Assembly (NCBI RefSeq): GCF_003575965.1
Contig: NZ_QWJJ01000005.1
Coordinates: 186,001 to 250,000 of the forward strand
Source: Pseudooceanicola sediminis
Lineage (GTDB): Bacteria; Pseudomonadota; Alphaproteobacteria; Rhodobacterales; Rhodobacteraceae
Length of the DNA stretch: 64,000 nt
Direction: 5' to 3'
Of the stretch, positions 19,248-27,067 are shown in pieces. How positions within the stretch are numbered: position 1 is the first letter of the stretch; each line of letters begins with the position of its first letter. The notes below the pieces were generated by a model. It ran no database searches. It was not told the DNA's origin and saw only the letters and a list, made by a program, of their open reading frames with translations. The translations under genes were made by a program, and so were the position numbers.

Positions 19248-20723
19248 TCAGCCCCCCATTCGGCTTTCCAGGCGCGCGATCGTGGCGGCCGGCACCTTTG
19301 GCTGATCAAGTTGAGCCAGGATGCGACTTTTTGCTTCGGCGGGCATCGACTGGCTTGCCTCCACGAAGGCAACGAGGCGTGCGCGCTGCTCTGCACTCAG
19401 TTCGACCAGGCTGTCCTGTGCCGGGCCGTCCTCGGTACGCGCGGTGCCATCCTGCCGTGCACGATTGGCACGCACCAATATGCCACGGCCGAGCAGCGGC
19501 GTGCGCTGCGCCACGACGTCCCGCCCTGCCAAATCATCGCTCCGTACCAACACGTCGTCCCCCTGGCGCCGCACCAATACCACTTGCATCACATCGAGGC
19601 GATTTCCCTCGGCCAGGACCAACACCTGCCCCGAGGCATCCAGCGCGGTCGCCGGAAGGCGGATGACCCCGTTCAGCGGATCCTCCAATACCTTGACCGT
19701 CACGAAATCACCTGGTTTCAGACCTCGTGTCTGGTCAAGCGTGGCCAGGACAACGCGACCAGTCTGCCCTTCGCCAACTGCGGCATTGTCCCGGCTGATG
19801 TGCCCGCTCGCCGTCAGCGCCGTATCGGCATTGTCCAGCGACACCGAGACCGGCAGCGGTTTCAGGCGCCCCTTCTCGTCCAGCATCCGCGCATATTGCG
19901 CCGTCGAGATCCGAAAGGCGACTTCCATCGCATCAGGATCGATCAGCTGGGCGAGCATTTCGTTTGCGGACAAAAGGCGGCCCTGAACCAGCGTAACCCC
20001 TGACAATGTGCCATCGAAAACTGCCGTGATCACTGTATCATCCAAACCGCGCTGCGCCACGTCACGTGCAATACGTGCCCGGTCCAGCGCCGTCGCTGCG
20101 GAATCGATACGCGCTTCGGCCTGGGCCAGCGCACTTCGAGAGGCCAGCACCGACTGACGCGCCGAGGCCGCGCTCAGCTCGGCCTCTTCGACCGCGGCTG
20201 CCGATCCGATGCCACGCTCGACCAGCTGGTTTTGCCGCGTCAGCGCCTTGCCGCGCAGCCTGGCCTGATCTTCGGCCGCGTGCAGTGTGTCGCGCGCAAT
20301 GACAAGGCCGCGCTCGGCATCGCGCACTTCGGCCTGCGCATCGGCGAGGTCGGCAACAGCCCGGTCCAGCGCGGCCTGCGCCGGTTGCGGATCAACCCTG
20401 AGCAGCGTCTGCCCCTGCTCGACCCGGCCCCCTTCACGAAATTCGGCCGCAAGATGCACAACGGGACCAGTGGCCGAGGCACGGATATCCAGCGTCCGTC
20501 GGCTTTGCACACTACCATACGCCGTTAGCACAGGTGCGATTGTTTCCGGCTGCGCATGAACCACGTTGACGGTAAACGCCCGTTCGCGCGCCTTCGGGAT
20601 GAACGGTTCCTGCGACATCCGCGTTTCGATCGCGCTGGCAACCAATGTACCCGCATAGACCAGCAGACCGAGGGTCACCGCCAACAGGAACAGCCCGGAC
20701 AGGCTTCGGGTCAGAAATCGCAT
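19248..20723 (-). CDS. RND efflux periplasmic adaptor (membrane fusion protein)
   Basis: 491 residues. One N-terminal membrane anchor (FLLAVTLGLLVYAGTLVASA) is followed by the lipoyl half-motif around SVQSRRTLDIRASATGPVV, a long alpha-helical hairpin (about 115-215, Ala/Arg/Glu rich) and beta-barrel domains. The extra C-terminal part carries LSAEQRARLVAFVEAS and is Gln/Arg rich. It bridges the RND pump to an outer-membrane channel. It is upstream of and nearly contiguous with the pump gene, and about 120 bp from moaB. Confidence 0.93.
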   Translation of the reverse strand: MRFLTRSLSGLFLLAVTLGLLVYAGTLVASAIETRMSQEPFIPKARERAFTVNVVHAQPETIAPVLTAYGSVQSRRTLDIRASATGPVVHLAAEFREGGRVEQGQTLLRVDPQPAQAALDRAVADLADAQAEVRDAERGLVIARDTLHAAEDQARLRGKALTRQNQLVERGIGSAAAVEEAELSAASARQSVLASRSALAQAEARIDSAATALDRARIARDVAQRGLDDTVITAVFDGTLSGVTLVQGRLLSANEMLAQLIDPDAMEVAFRISTAQYARMLDEKGRLKPLPVSVSLDNADTALTASGHISRDNAAVGEGQTGRVVLATLDQTRGLKPGDFVTVKVLEDPLNGVIRLPATALDASGQVLVLAEGNRLDVMQVVLVRRQGDDVLVRSDDLAGRDVVAQRTPLLGRGILVRANRARQDGTARTEDGPAQDSLVELSAEQRARLVAFVEASQSMPAEAKSRILAQLDQPKVPAATIARLESRMGG

Positions 20724-20844
20724 GTGCAGGGTCCAGCGTTGGATTTACCGTTTGCGTTGCATGTGTCGCATCAAACAACTTTGCCGAGTAGGATGCGCAT
20801 GACAATACCACATTCCAAGTCACGAAGGTGTCAGGAATGATGCG

Positions 20845-21387
20845 CTATTTTCGCCGCAAATGCTCATCCAGGCGGGGCATTATCTCAACAAAGTTGCAGG
20901 GCATGTGGCGGTAGTCGAGCTGCTTGCAAAGGATTTCGTCCCAGGCATCCTTGCAGGCGCCGGTGCTGCCGGGCAAAGCAAACAGGTATGTGCCGCCCGC
21001 GACACCGCCCGTGGCCCGGCTCTGCACCGCAGAAGTACCGATCTTTTGCATCGACACGATGGTAAAGACCGTGGCGAAGGCATCAATTTCCTTTTCATAG
21101 ACGTCACGGTGGGCCTCGACCGTCACATCCCTGCCGGTCAACCCTGTCCCCCCGGTGGAAATCACCACGTCGACGCCGTCGTCCGCGATCCATCTGCGCA
21201 GTTGTCGCGTGATGTCGGTGCGATCATCGCGCAGCATCTTTCGATCAGCCAGGACGTGTCCTGCTGCCTCGATCCGCGCGACCAACGTGTCGCCCGACCT
21301 GTCGTCTTCCGGGCCGCGCGTGTCACTGACGCTCAGCACGGCAATGCGGACCGGGATAAAGGCGCGCGGCGTATCGATGGGGGACAT
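20845..21387 (-). CDS. moaB: Molybdenum cofactor biosynthesis protein B
   Basis: 180 residues. The MoCF-biosynthesis (MogA/MoaB) fold is shown by VRIAVLSVSDTRGPEDDRSG at the N-terminus and VISTGGTGLTGRDVTVEA in the middle, plus ALPGSTGACKDAWDEIL. The role is adenylylation of molybdopterin in the MogA-like reaction, or an accessory role as in E. coli MoaB. The ATG at 21387 (MSPIDTPRAF) fits the family better than an ATG 26 codons upstream. It is five bases downstream of the LysE-type gene, probably the same transcript as udg-lysE-moaB. Confidence 0.94.
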   Translation of the reverse strand: MSPIDTPRAFIPVRIAVLSVSDTRGPEDDRSGDTLVARIEAAGHVLADRKMLRDDRTDITRQLRRWIADDGVDVVISTGGTGLTGRDVTVEAHRDVYEKEIDAFATVFTIVSMQKIGTSAVQSRATGGVAGGTYLFALPGSTGACKDAWDEILCKQLDYRHMPCNFVEIMPRLDEHLRRK

Positions 21388-21392
21388 CGTCG

Positions 21393-22010
21393 TCAGCTCC
21401 GTTGCAAGAGGATCAGGCGCAGCGCCAGCCCGGCAAAGATCGCAGCCGAGATCCGCTGCATCCATCGCGTCCCCCGTGCGCCGCGGACAAAGCGCTGTTG
21501 CAGCCGCCCTGCAAGTGCACCGACGACGCCGTTGATGATCAGCCCGCCCAACGACAGCACCGCCCCGAAGATCAGGAACTGCGGCAATACAGGCTGTGTC
21601 GGATCAACGAACTGCGGCACGAAGGCAAGGATGAACAAGATCACCTTGGGATTCGAAAGGTTTACCAACAATCCGTCGCGAAACGGTCGCCCCGCCGAAG
21701 CCTCCGCCCCCCCTGGCCGGGCCTTGGACCGCAGGATCTGCCACGCCATCCACAGCAGATAGGCCGCACCGACCCAGCGGATCGCATCGAAGGCAACGGG
21801 ATGCGCAGCGACGATCGCCCCGACGCCAAGCCCGGCGACCAGCGCGTGGATCAGCCCCCCGACCGCGACCCCTGCACTTCCTTTCCATGCCGCTCCGGCA
21901 CCAGATCGCACGCCCTGCCCGACACAGAACATCATGTCGGCGCCCGGCGTCACGTTCAGCGCCAGCGATGCGGGCACGAATGTCAGCAGGACGAGCCAAT
22001 CGAGTGCCAT
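21393..22010 (-). CDS. LysE/RhtB family amino acid exporter
   Basis: 205 residues, six hydrophobic helices. The N-terminal motif SLALNVTPGADMMFCVGQGV and the middle motif PFRDGLLVNLSNPKVILFIL are typical of LysE/RhtB exporters, which push out amino acids or homoserine lactones. The ATG at 22010 overlaps the udg stop by one base (TGATG on the minus strand), showing coupling. An upstream in-frame ATG lies inside udg and is not used. Substrate not predictable. Confidence 0.92.
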   Translation of the reverse strand: MALDWLVLLTFVPASLALNVTPGADMMFCVGQGVRSGAGAAWKGSAGVAVGGLIHALVAGLGVGAIVAAHPVAFDAIRWVGAAYLLWMAWQILRSKARPGGAEASAGRPFRDGLLVNLSNPKVILFILAFVPQFVDPTQPVLPQFLIFGAVLSLGGLIINGVVGALAGRLQQRFVRGARGTRWMQRISAAIFAGLALRLILLQRS

Positions 22011-22807
22011 CACCGCCCCTGCCCCAACCGTGCACTGAGCGACAACAGATCCGCCCATGCCTCGCGTTTCGCATGAGGCTGGCGCAACAGGTATGCGGGA
22101 TGTGTCATCGGCAGCGCCGGAAGCCCGAATGCCTCGGACCAGTGACCGCGCAGTTTGAGGATGCCACGCTGGCCTAGTGCCGCCTGGCAGGAAATGTTGC
22201 CCATCAGCACAAGCACATCGGGCTTTGCCAATGCCACGTGTTTTTGCAGGAACGGCAGCATCATCGCGATTTCTTCTGGTTTCGGATCACGGTTCTGCGG
22301 TGGCCGCCAAGGCAGAACATTGGTGATATAGACCGCGCGGGAAACGTCTTCGGCGGTGCGCGAAAGGCCGATGGCCGCCAGCATCTTGTCCAGCAGCTGA
22401 CCAGCCCGACCGACGAATGGTCTTCCTTCGCGATCCTCGTCGCGTCCCGGCGCTTCGCCAAGGATCATCACCCGCGCGCCGGGCACGCCATCCGCGAACA
22501 CCAGGTTGCGCGCCCCAAGGCGCAGCTCGCAATGGTCGTACGCGTCGAGCGCCGTCCGCAACGCGTCCAGCGACCCTGCCGACTGCGCCGCCTGGCGCGC
22601 GACATCGACCGCATCGACCTCAAGACGCTCGCGAACTTCCTCGGGGGCATGGCGCACCTGCGCCGCGGCCCGTGCCGGTTTCGCAGGTGCTTCGGGCGCA
22701 AGTTCGAACCGGTTCACCGGGGCTTCCCCGATGCACTCGTCAACGCCCAGCTCCACCTGCCATTCCAGCAGGGTGCGGGCCAGATCCCATTCAAGCGCCG
22801 ATTCCAT
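22010..22807 (-). CDS. Uracil-DNA glycosylase, family 4-like
   Basis: 265 residues. Motif A is GEAPGRDEDREGRPFVG and motif B is MTHPAYLLRQPHAKRE; together they define the family 4/5-type UDG that removes uracil from DNA in base excision repair. An Ala/Pro/Glu-rich stretch of about 60 residues precedes the catalytic domain. Only three Cys are present (in VDECIG, YDHCEL and NISCQ), so the four-Cys iron-sulphur set of classical family 4 is not complete. Start at 22807 fits the family N-terminus; an ATG 19 codons upstream is possible. Operon with lysE-type gene and moaB. Confidence 0.92.
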   Translation of the reverse strand: MESALEWDLARTLLEWQVELGVDECIGEAPVNRFELAPEAPAKPARAAAQVRHAPEEVRERLEVDAVDVARQAAQSAGSLDALRTALDAYDHCELRLGARNLVFADGVPGARVMILGEAPGRDEDREGRPFVGRAGQLLDKMLAAIGLSRTAEDVSRAVYITNVLPWRPPQNRDPKPEEIAMMLPFLQKHVALAKPDVLVLMGNISCQAALGQRGILKLRGHWSEAFGLPALPMTHPAYLLRQPHAKREAWADLLSLSARLGQGR

Positions 22808-22955
22808 GGGGGTACAGTATCGCGCCGCGTCTGCGGGCGGAAGCGCGATCCGGGTCGGATCCATCCCATCGCTGGACCTCGGCCTCTGCGGAGGCGTATA
22901 AGCGGGTCGAAACACAACGACGCCCGTCTGTGGGCGCGCACCGGGGAGAGAGCCC

Positions 22956-23912
22956 ATGAGCTTCCGCCAGAACCACCTTCTCGGCATCGAACAGCTTGCA
23001 CCCGATGAAATCACCACCCTGCTGGATCTGTCGGACGAATACGTCGCCTTGAACCGCGCCGCCGAAAAGCACGGCGATGCGCTCAACGGCCTGACCCAGA
23101 TCAACATGTTCTTCGAAAATTCGACCCGCACGCAGGCCAGTTTCGAGCTGGCCGGCAAACGCCTGGGTGCAGACGTGATGAACATGGCGATGCAGGCATC
23201 GTCGATCAAGAAAGGGGAAACCCTGATCGACACGGCGATGACGCTGAACGCGATGCACCCGGATCTGCTGGTCGTGCGCCACCCCCATTCAGGCGCCGTC
23301 GACCTGCTGAGCCAGAAGGTGAACTGCGCCGTGCTGAATGCCGGTGACGGGCGCCACGAACACCCCACGCAGGCGCTGCTGGATGCCTTGACCATCCGCC
23401 GCACCAAGGGCCGTTTGCACCGCCTGAACATCGCCATTTGCGGCGACATCGCACACAGCCGTGTGGCGCGGTCGAACATGCTGCTGCTGCACAAGATGGA
23501 AAACCGCATCCGTCTGATCGGCCCACCGACGCTTGTGCCCTCGGCATTCGCTGAACTTGGCTGTGAAGTTTATGAAAACATGGAAGAAGGGCTGCGCGAC
23601 GTTGATGTGGTGATGATGCTGCGTCTTCAGAAGGAGCGTATGGACGGCGGCTTTATCCCGTCCGAGCGCGAGTATTACCATCTCTACGGCCTGGACGCCG
23701 AAAAGCTGGCCCATGCAAAGGAGGATGCAATCGTCATGCACCCCGGCCCGATGAACCGAGGTGTCGAGATCGATGGCAGCATCGCAGACGACATCAACCG
23801 GTCTGTCATCCAGGATCAGGTGGAAATGGGCGTCGCGGTGCGTATGGCGGCAATGGATCTGCTGGCGCGCAATCTGCGGGAACGCAGGGCGGCAGCCAGC
23901 GACGCCGCCTGA
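22956..23912 (+). CDS. pyrB: Aspartate carbamoyltransferase catalytic subunit
   Basis: 318 residues. The carbamoyl-phosphate loop is [19 protein letters not shown] (Ser56, Thr57, Arg58, Thr59), followed by SSIKKGETL with the essential Lys of the 80s loop, [15 protein letters not shown] and [12 protein letters not shown]. It condenses carbamoyl phosphate with aspartate, the committed step of pyrimidine synthesis. The start follows GGGGAGAGAGCCC. No regulatory pyrI is seen; instead the operon continues with an unknown membrane protein and a dead dihydroorotase homologue, as in Pseudomonas PyrB-PyrC' complexes. Confidence 0.97.
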   Translation: MSFRQNHLLGIEQLAPDEITTLLDLSDEYVALNRAAEKHGDALNGLTQINMFFENSTRTQASFELAGKRLGADVMNMAMQASSIKKGETLIDTAMTLNAMHPDLLVVRHPHSGAVDLLSQKVNCAVLNAGDGRHEHPTQALLDALTIRRTKGRLHRLNIAICGDIAHSRVARSNMLLLHKMENRIRLIGPPTLVPSAFAELGCEVYENMEEGLRDVDVVMMLRLQKERMDGGFIPSEREYYHLYGLDAEKLAHAKEDAIVMHPGPMNRGVEIDGSIADDINRSVIQDQVEMGVAVRMAAMDLLARNLRERRAAASDAA

Positions 23913-24012
23913 ACAACGGCCCTGCAGGCGCGGAACCCGTCGGCACCTGCGTGGGTTTAGCCTGCAACGGCGCGTCATGCGCCCGATAATCTTCCCGCAG
24001 GAGACCCATTAG

Positions 24013-24570
24013 ATGAGCCTGACCGTAAGCCCCGCTGATCGCGATGCCATCTATGTTCTGGCCACCGACCCCGAAGCCCCCGAAGTCGCCGCGATCATGT
24101 CGCCCAAGCGGCTGAACGGATCTGCCGGGCGCACGGCGGCCTCGTTGCTCGGGCTGTCCGATGACATGGCGGGAGAGGTCGAGCTGGTCAATCCAGCGGA
24201 CCTGGAGGGTATAGGCCTGTCGGGCTATCTGACGCAGGGCCTCGGCCTGAATGAAGAGGCCGTGGGGCGCGACAAGATGAACCTCGATGCGCTGCGCAGC
24301 CCGGTGATCCTGCTGCGCGGGCGGCTTGCCGAAGCCGGCGAAAGCCGGATCCTGTTGCCACGCGGCATCAGCTATGTCGGGAAATACCTGTTGACCCGCA
24401 CCGAGGTCGGAATGATGCCGCTGACCGCGCAATCGGCAAGCGGTGTGATCCCCCCGGTGCTGACGGGTGCAACCGCCCCGATGCCACGCAGCAAGGCCTG
24501 GATCGCATCTTTGGTAATCGGTGTCGGTGTTGTGCTGGCGCTTGTTGCGATCGGGTTGTCCGTGCTCTGA
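24013..24570 (+). CDS. Unknown protein with C-terminal membrane anchor, between pyrB and pyrC'
   Basis: 185 residues. A soluble N-terminal domain (about 1-155, with SPADRDAIYVLATDPEAPE and GISYVGKYLLTRTEVGMMP) is joined to one strong C-terminal helix (WIASLVIGVGVVLALVAIGL). That is the layout of a tail-anchored inner-membrane protein with the domain in the cytoplasm. I do not recognise the family. It lies 100 bp after pyrB and 128 bp before the dihydroorotase-like gene, all on one strand, so a link to pyrimidine synthesis or to plsY is possible but unproven. Confidence 0.8.
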   Translation: MSLTVSPADRDAIYVLATDPEAPEVAAIMSPKRLNGSAGRTAASLLGLSDDMAGEVELVNPADLEGIGLSGYLTQGLGLNEEAVGRDKMNLDALRSPVILLRGRLAEAGESRILLPRGISYVGKYLLTRTEVGMMPLTAQSASGVIPPVLTGATAPMPRSKAWIASLVIGVGVVLALVAIGLSVL

Positions 24571-24698
24571 CGTCGCACTCGGCCAGCGGTCGTGATCAAA
24601 CGCGCGCTGCCATCGCTACCATTTCCCGCCTACACCCCGACGTCGACATGCTTTATAGCGGACCCCGGAACGCCACCCCGGAACGCAAGGGCCTGCCG

Positions 24699-25982
24699 AT
24701 GACCACCACCCTCCTCACCAATGTCCTATTGATCGATCCCGAAGCAGGCACGGAGACCGAGGGCAGTTTGCTGATCGGAGAAGGTGTGATCCTCAGCCTA
24801 GGGGATGCAGTCGATGCCACCGACGTCGATGAAGTGTTTGATTGCAGAGGCTTGTGCCTTGCGCCGGGCATCGTGGATATCGGCGTCAAGGTCTGTGAGC
24901 CGGGAGAGCGGCACAAGGAAAGCTTTGGAACTGCGGGGCGCGCGGCGGCGGCGGGCGGTGTCACGACGATCGTCACCCGCCCTGATACCCATCCTGCCAT
25001 CGACAGCCCTGAAACGCTGGAATTCGTTGCGCGACGCGGACGCGAGGATGCGCCGGTGCGCGTGCTGCCTATGGCCGCGCTGACCAAGGGCCGCAACGGA
25101 CGCGAGATGACCGAGATCGGATTTCTGCTGGACGCGGGGGCTGTCGCCTTTACCGATTGCGATCACGTGATCACCGACACCAAGGTCCTGACCCGCGCCC
25201 TGACCTATGCAAAGGCACGTAACGCGTTGGTCATAGGGCATATTCAGGAACCGGGCCTGTCGGCAGGCGCCTGCGCGACCTCGGGCAAGTTTGCCGCCCT
25301 GCGCGGCCTGCCTGCCGTGTCGCCGATGGCGGAGCGGATGGGCATCGACCGCGATGTATCGCTGATCGAGATGACGGGGGTCCGGTACCACTTTGACCAG
25401 GTGACCACGGCCCGTGCCCTGCCGGCGCTGGAGCGTGCCCGCAAAAACGGGCTGGCCGTGACGGCAGGCGTATCGATACACCATCTGACGCTGAACGAAT
25501 ACGACGTGGCGGATTATCGGACTTTCTTCAAGGTCAAGCCACCTCTGCGCTCCGAAGACGACAGGCAGGCGGTTGTGGCCGCCGTGGCATCGGGTCTGAT
25601 CGACATCATCTCGTCCATGCACACCCCACAAGACGAGGAAAGCAAGCGCCTGCCCTTCGAGGAAGCCGCCAGCGGGGCCGTCGCCTTGGAGACTTTGCTG
25701 CCTGCCGCGATGCGTCTGGTCCATGCGGGCGATCTGGATTTACCTACGCTTTTCAGGGCGTTGTCGCTGAACCCATCAAAACTCCTGGGATTGGACACCG
25801 GGCGTTTGGCCGTCGGCGCACCGGCGGACCTGGTGCTGTTCGACCCGCATGCGCCCTTTGTGCTGGATCGGTTCGCGATGCTTTCAAAGTCGAAGAACAC
25901 ACCGTTTGACAGTGCCCGGATGCAGGGGCGGGTACGCGCCACCTGGGTTGGTGGGCAACAGGTACATGGGAAGCCGTTGTAA
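24699..25982 (+). CDS. Dihydroorotase homologue lacking catalytic residues (PyrC')
   Basis: 427 residues, amidohydrolase fold. The metal motif D-x-H-x-H-x-R reads D60-I-G62-V-K64-V-C66, so both His and the Arg are lost. The ATDHAPH motif reads SSMHTPQ (305-311), so the catalytic Asp is Met307 and the second His is Gln311. Asp153, His181 and His261/262 remain. It is therefore probably not an active dihydroorotase. In Pseudomonas an inactive PyrC' is needed to assemble PyrB, and pyrB lies upstream here. The ATG at 24699 gives the family N-terminus. Its stop overlaps plsY (TAATG). An active pyrC must lie elsewhere. Confidence 0.9.
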   Translation: MTTTLLTNVLLIDPEAGTETEGSLLIGEGVILSLGDAVDATDVDEVFDCRGLCLAPGIVDIGVKVCEPGERHKESFGTAGRAAAAGGVTTIVTRPDTHPAIDSPETLEFVARRGREDAPVRVLPMAALTKGRNGREMTEIGFLLDAGAVAFTDCDHVITDTKVLTRALTYAKARNALVIGHIQEPGLSAGACATSGKFAALRGLPAVSPMAERMGIDRDVSLIEMTGVRYHFDQVTTARALPALERARKNGLAVTAGVSIHHLTLNEYDVADYRTFFKVKPPLRSEDDRQAVVAAVASGLIDIISSMHTPQDEESKRLPFEEAASGAVALETLLPAAMRLVHAGDLDLPTLFRALSLNPSKLLGLDTGRLAVGAPADLVLFDPHAPFVLDRFAMLSKSKNTPFDSARMQGRVRATWVGGQQVHGKPL

Positions 25983-26608
25983 TGCTTGGTTTAATGACAC
26001 CCGAGATCGTCTCTTCGCCGCTGACGCTGCTGCTGGCGGCGGTGCTGGGATACCTGCTGGGGTCGATCCCGTTCGGGATCGTGATCACCCGCGCCTTCGG
26101 GCTGGGTGACCTGCGCGAGATCGGGTCGGGCAATATCGGGGCGACGAACGTCTTGCGCACCGGAAACAAGACGGCAGCGCTGCTGACGCTGATCCTGGAC
26201 AGCGGAAAAGGCGCGGCGGCGGTGCTGATCGCGCGGGCTCTGGCACCGGAGGATGCGGTGCAACTGGCTGGTTTTGCTGCCTTTCTGGGGCATTGCTTTC
26301 CGATCTGGCTGGGCTTTCGCGGCGGCAAGGGCGTGGCGACCTACCTGGGCACGTTGCTGGCGCTGTTCTGGCCCGTCGGGCTGGCCTCCTGCGCGACATG
26401 GGCCGTCGTGGCCGCCGTGACGCGGTATTCGTCTCTGTCGGCATTGATCGCGGCGGCGCTGAGCGCGGGTTGGTCGGTGCTGTTCGGTCATACCGACATG
26501 GCGCTGCTGTGTATCCTGTTGGCATTGCTGATCTTTATCCGCCATCGCGCCAATATCGAGCGGCTGATGACGGGCGAGGAACCGCGGATCGGCAACAGGA
26601 AGAGCTGA
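25982..26608 (+). CDS. plsY: Acyl phosphate:glycerol-3-phosphate acyltransferase
   Basis: 208 residues, about five membrane helices. PlsY motifs are GSIPFGIVITRAFGLGDLRE, GSGNIGATNVLRTGNK and GHCFPIWLGFRGGKGVATYL. It transfers the acyl group from acyl-phosphate to glycerol-3-phosphate, the first membrane step of phospholipid synthesis. The ATG overlaps the stop of pyrC' by one base, so the two are coupled. A second ATG five codons in (MTPEIV) is an alternative start. Confidence 0.95.
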   Translation: MLGLMTPEIVSSPLTLLLAAVLGYLLGSIPFGIVITRAFGLGDLREIGSGNIGATNVLRTGNKTAALLTLILDSGKGAAAVLIARALAPEDAVQLAGFAAFLGHCFPIWLGFRGGKGVATYLGTLLALFWPVGLASCATWAVVAAVTRYSSLSALIAAALSAGWSVLFGHTDMALLCILLALLIFIRHRANIERLMTGEEPRIGNRKS

Positions 26609-27067
26609 TCAGACCACGCGCGGGTTTCGCCGGGTTTCGATGAAATCCCCCGCCAAACGGGGCTGTACGCCAGTGTCAGGACAGTGACGCACAGGGTGGC
26701 GATGACGCTGTCGGTATCAGAGAATGGGCAGGGCGGGCAAAAACCGCCGAACAGCCTGAAAACATTCAAAAAGTCACGTCGGTATCCGAACGGTACCTAC
26801 GTCGGTATCCGGGCGGTGCGATTTTCGCCAGGCCGGGCGCATGACCGCATTGGCCTGGGGCCGTCCGAGCTCTGGGCCGGGACGGCCCCTCACCATGAAA
26901 AGACCCACGTCGATAGAATGGGGGAGGTCCGTCTCTGGCCGATGCGCGCCCCCCTTTCCGCCCCGGATCAGATGCCGCGACTGTGACGGTGGCGTTAGCG
27001 CAGTTGGGGGGGGCCGGCGGTTGAAGGCGAGGCGAACGCGGGCCGCCCCCCTCCTCCGCTGTCGGTC
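26609..27067. other. Intergenic region between convergent plsY and gshA
   Basis: About 460 bp downstream of both genes, without a credible coding frame. It contains a 23-bp direct repeat (26776-26821, listed separately) and, at 27006-27051, a G-run and a C-run that could fold into a GC hairpin with a long loop in the gshA 3' end (GGGGGGGGCC against GGCCGCCCCCC, one bulge). No T-tract follows. I see no tRNA or known RNA. Confidence 0.5.
26776..26821. repeat. Two tandem 23-bp units sharing ACGTCGGTATCCG..CGGT
   Basis: Units at 26776-26798 and 26799-26821 both read ACGTCGGTATCCGRRCGGT, then four differing bases. A related GCTGTCGGTATC lies 65 bp to the left. The 23-bp period is about two helical turns, as in paired operator sites, but no promoter is evident and the location is downstream of two convergent genes. 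It could also be a short tandem duplication. Confidence 0.7.
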
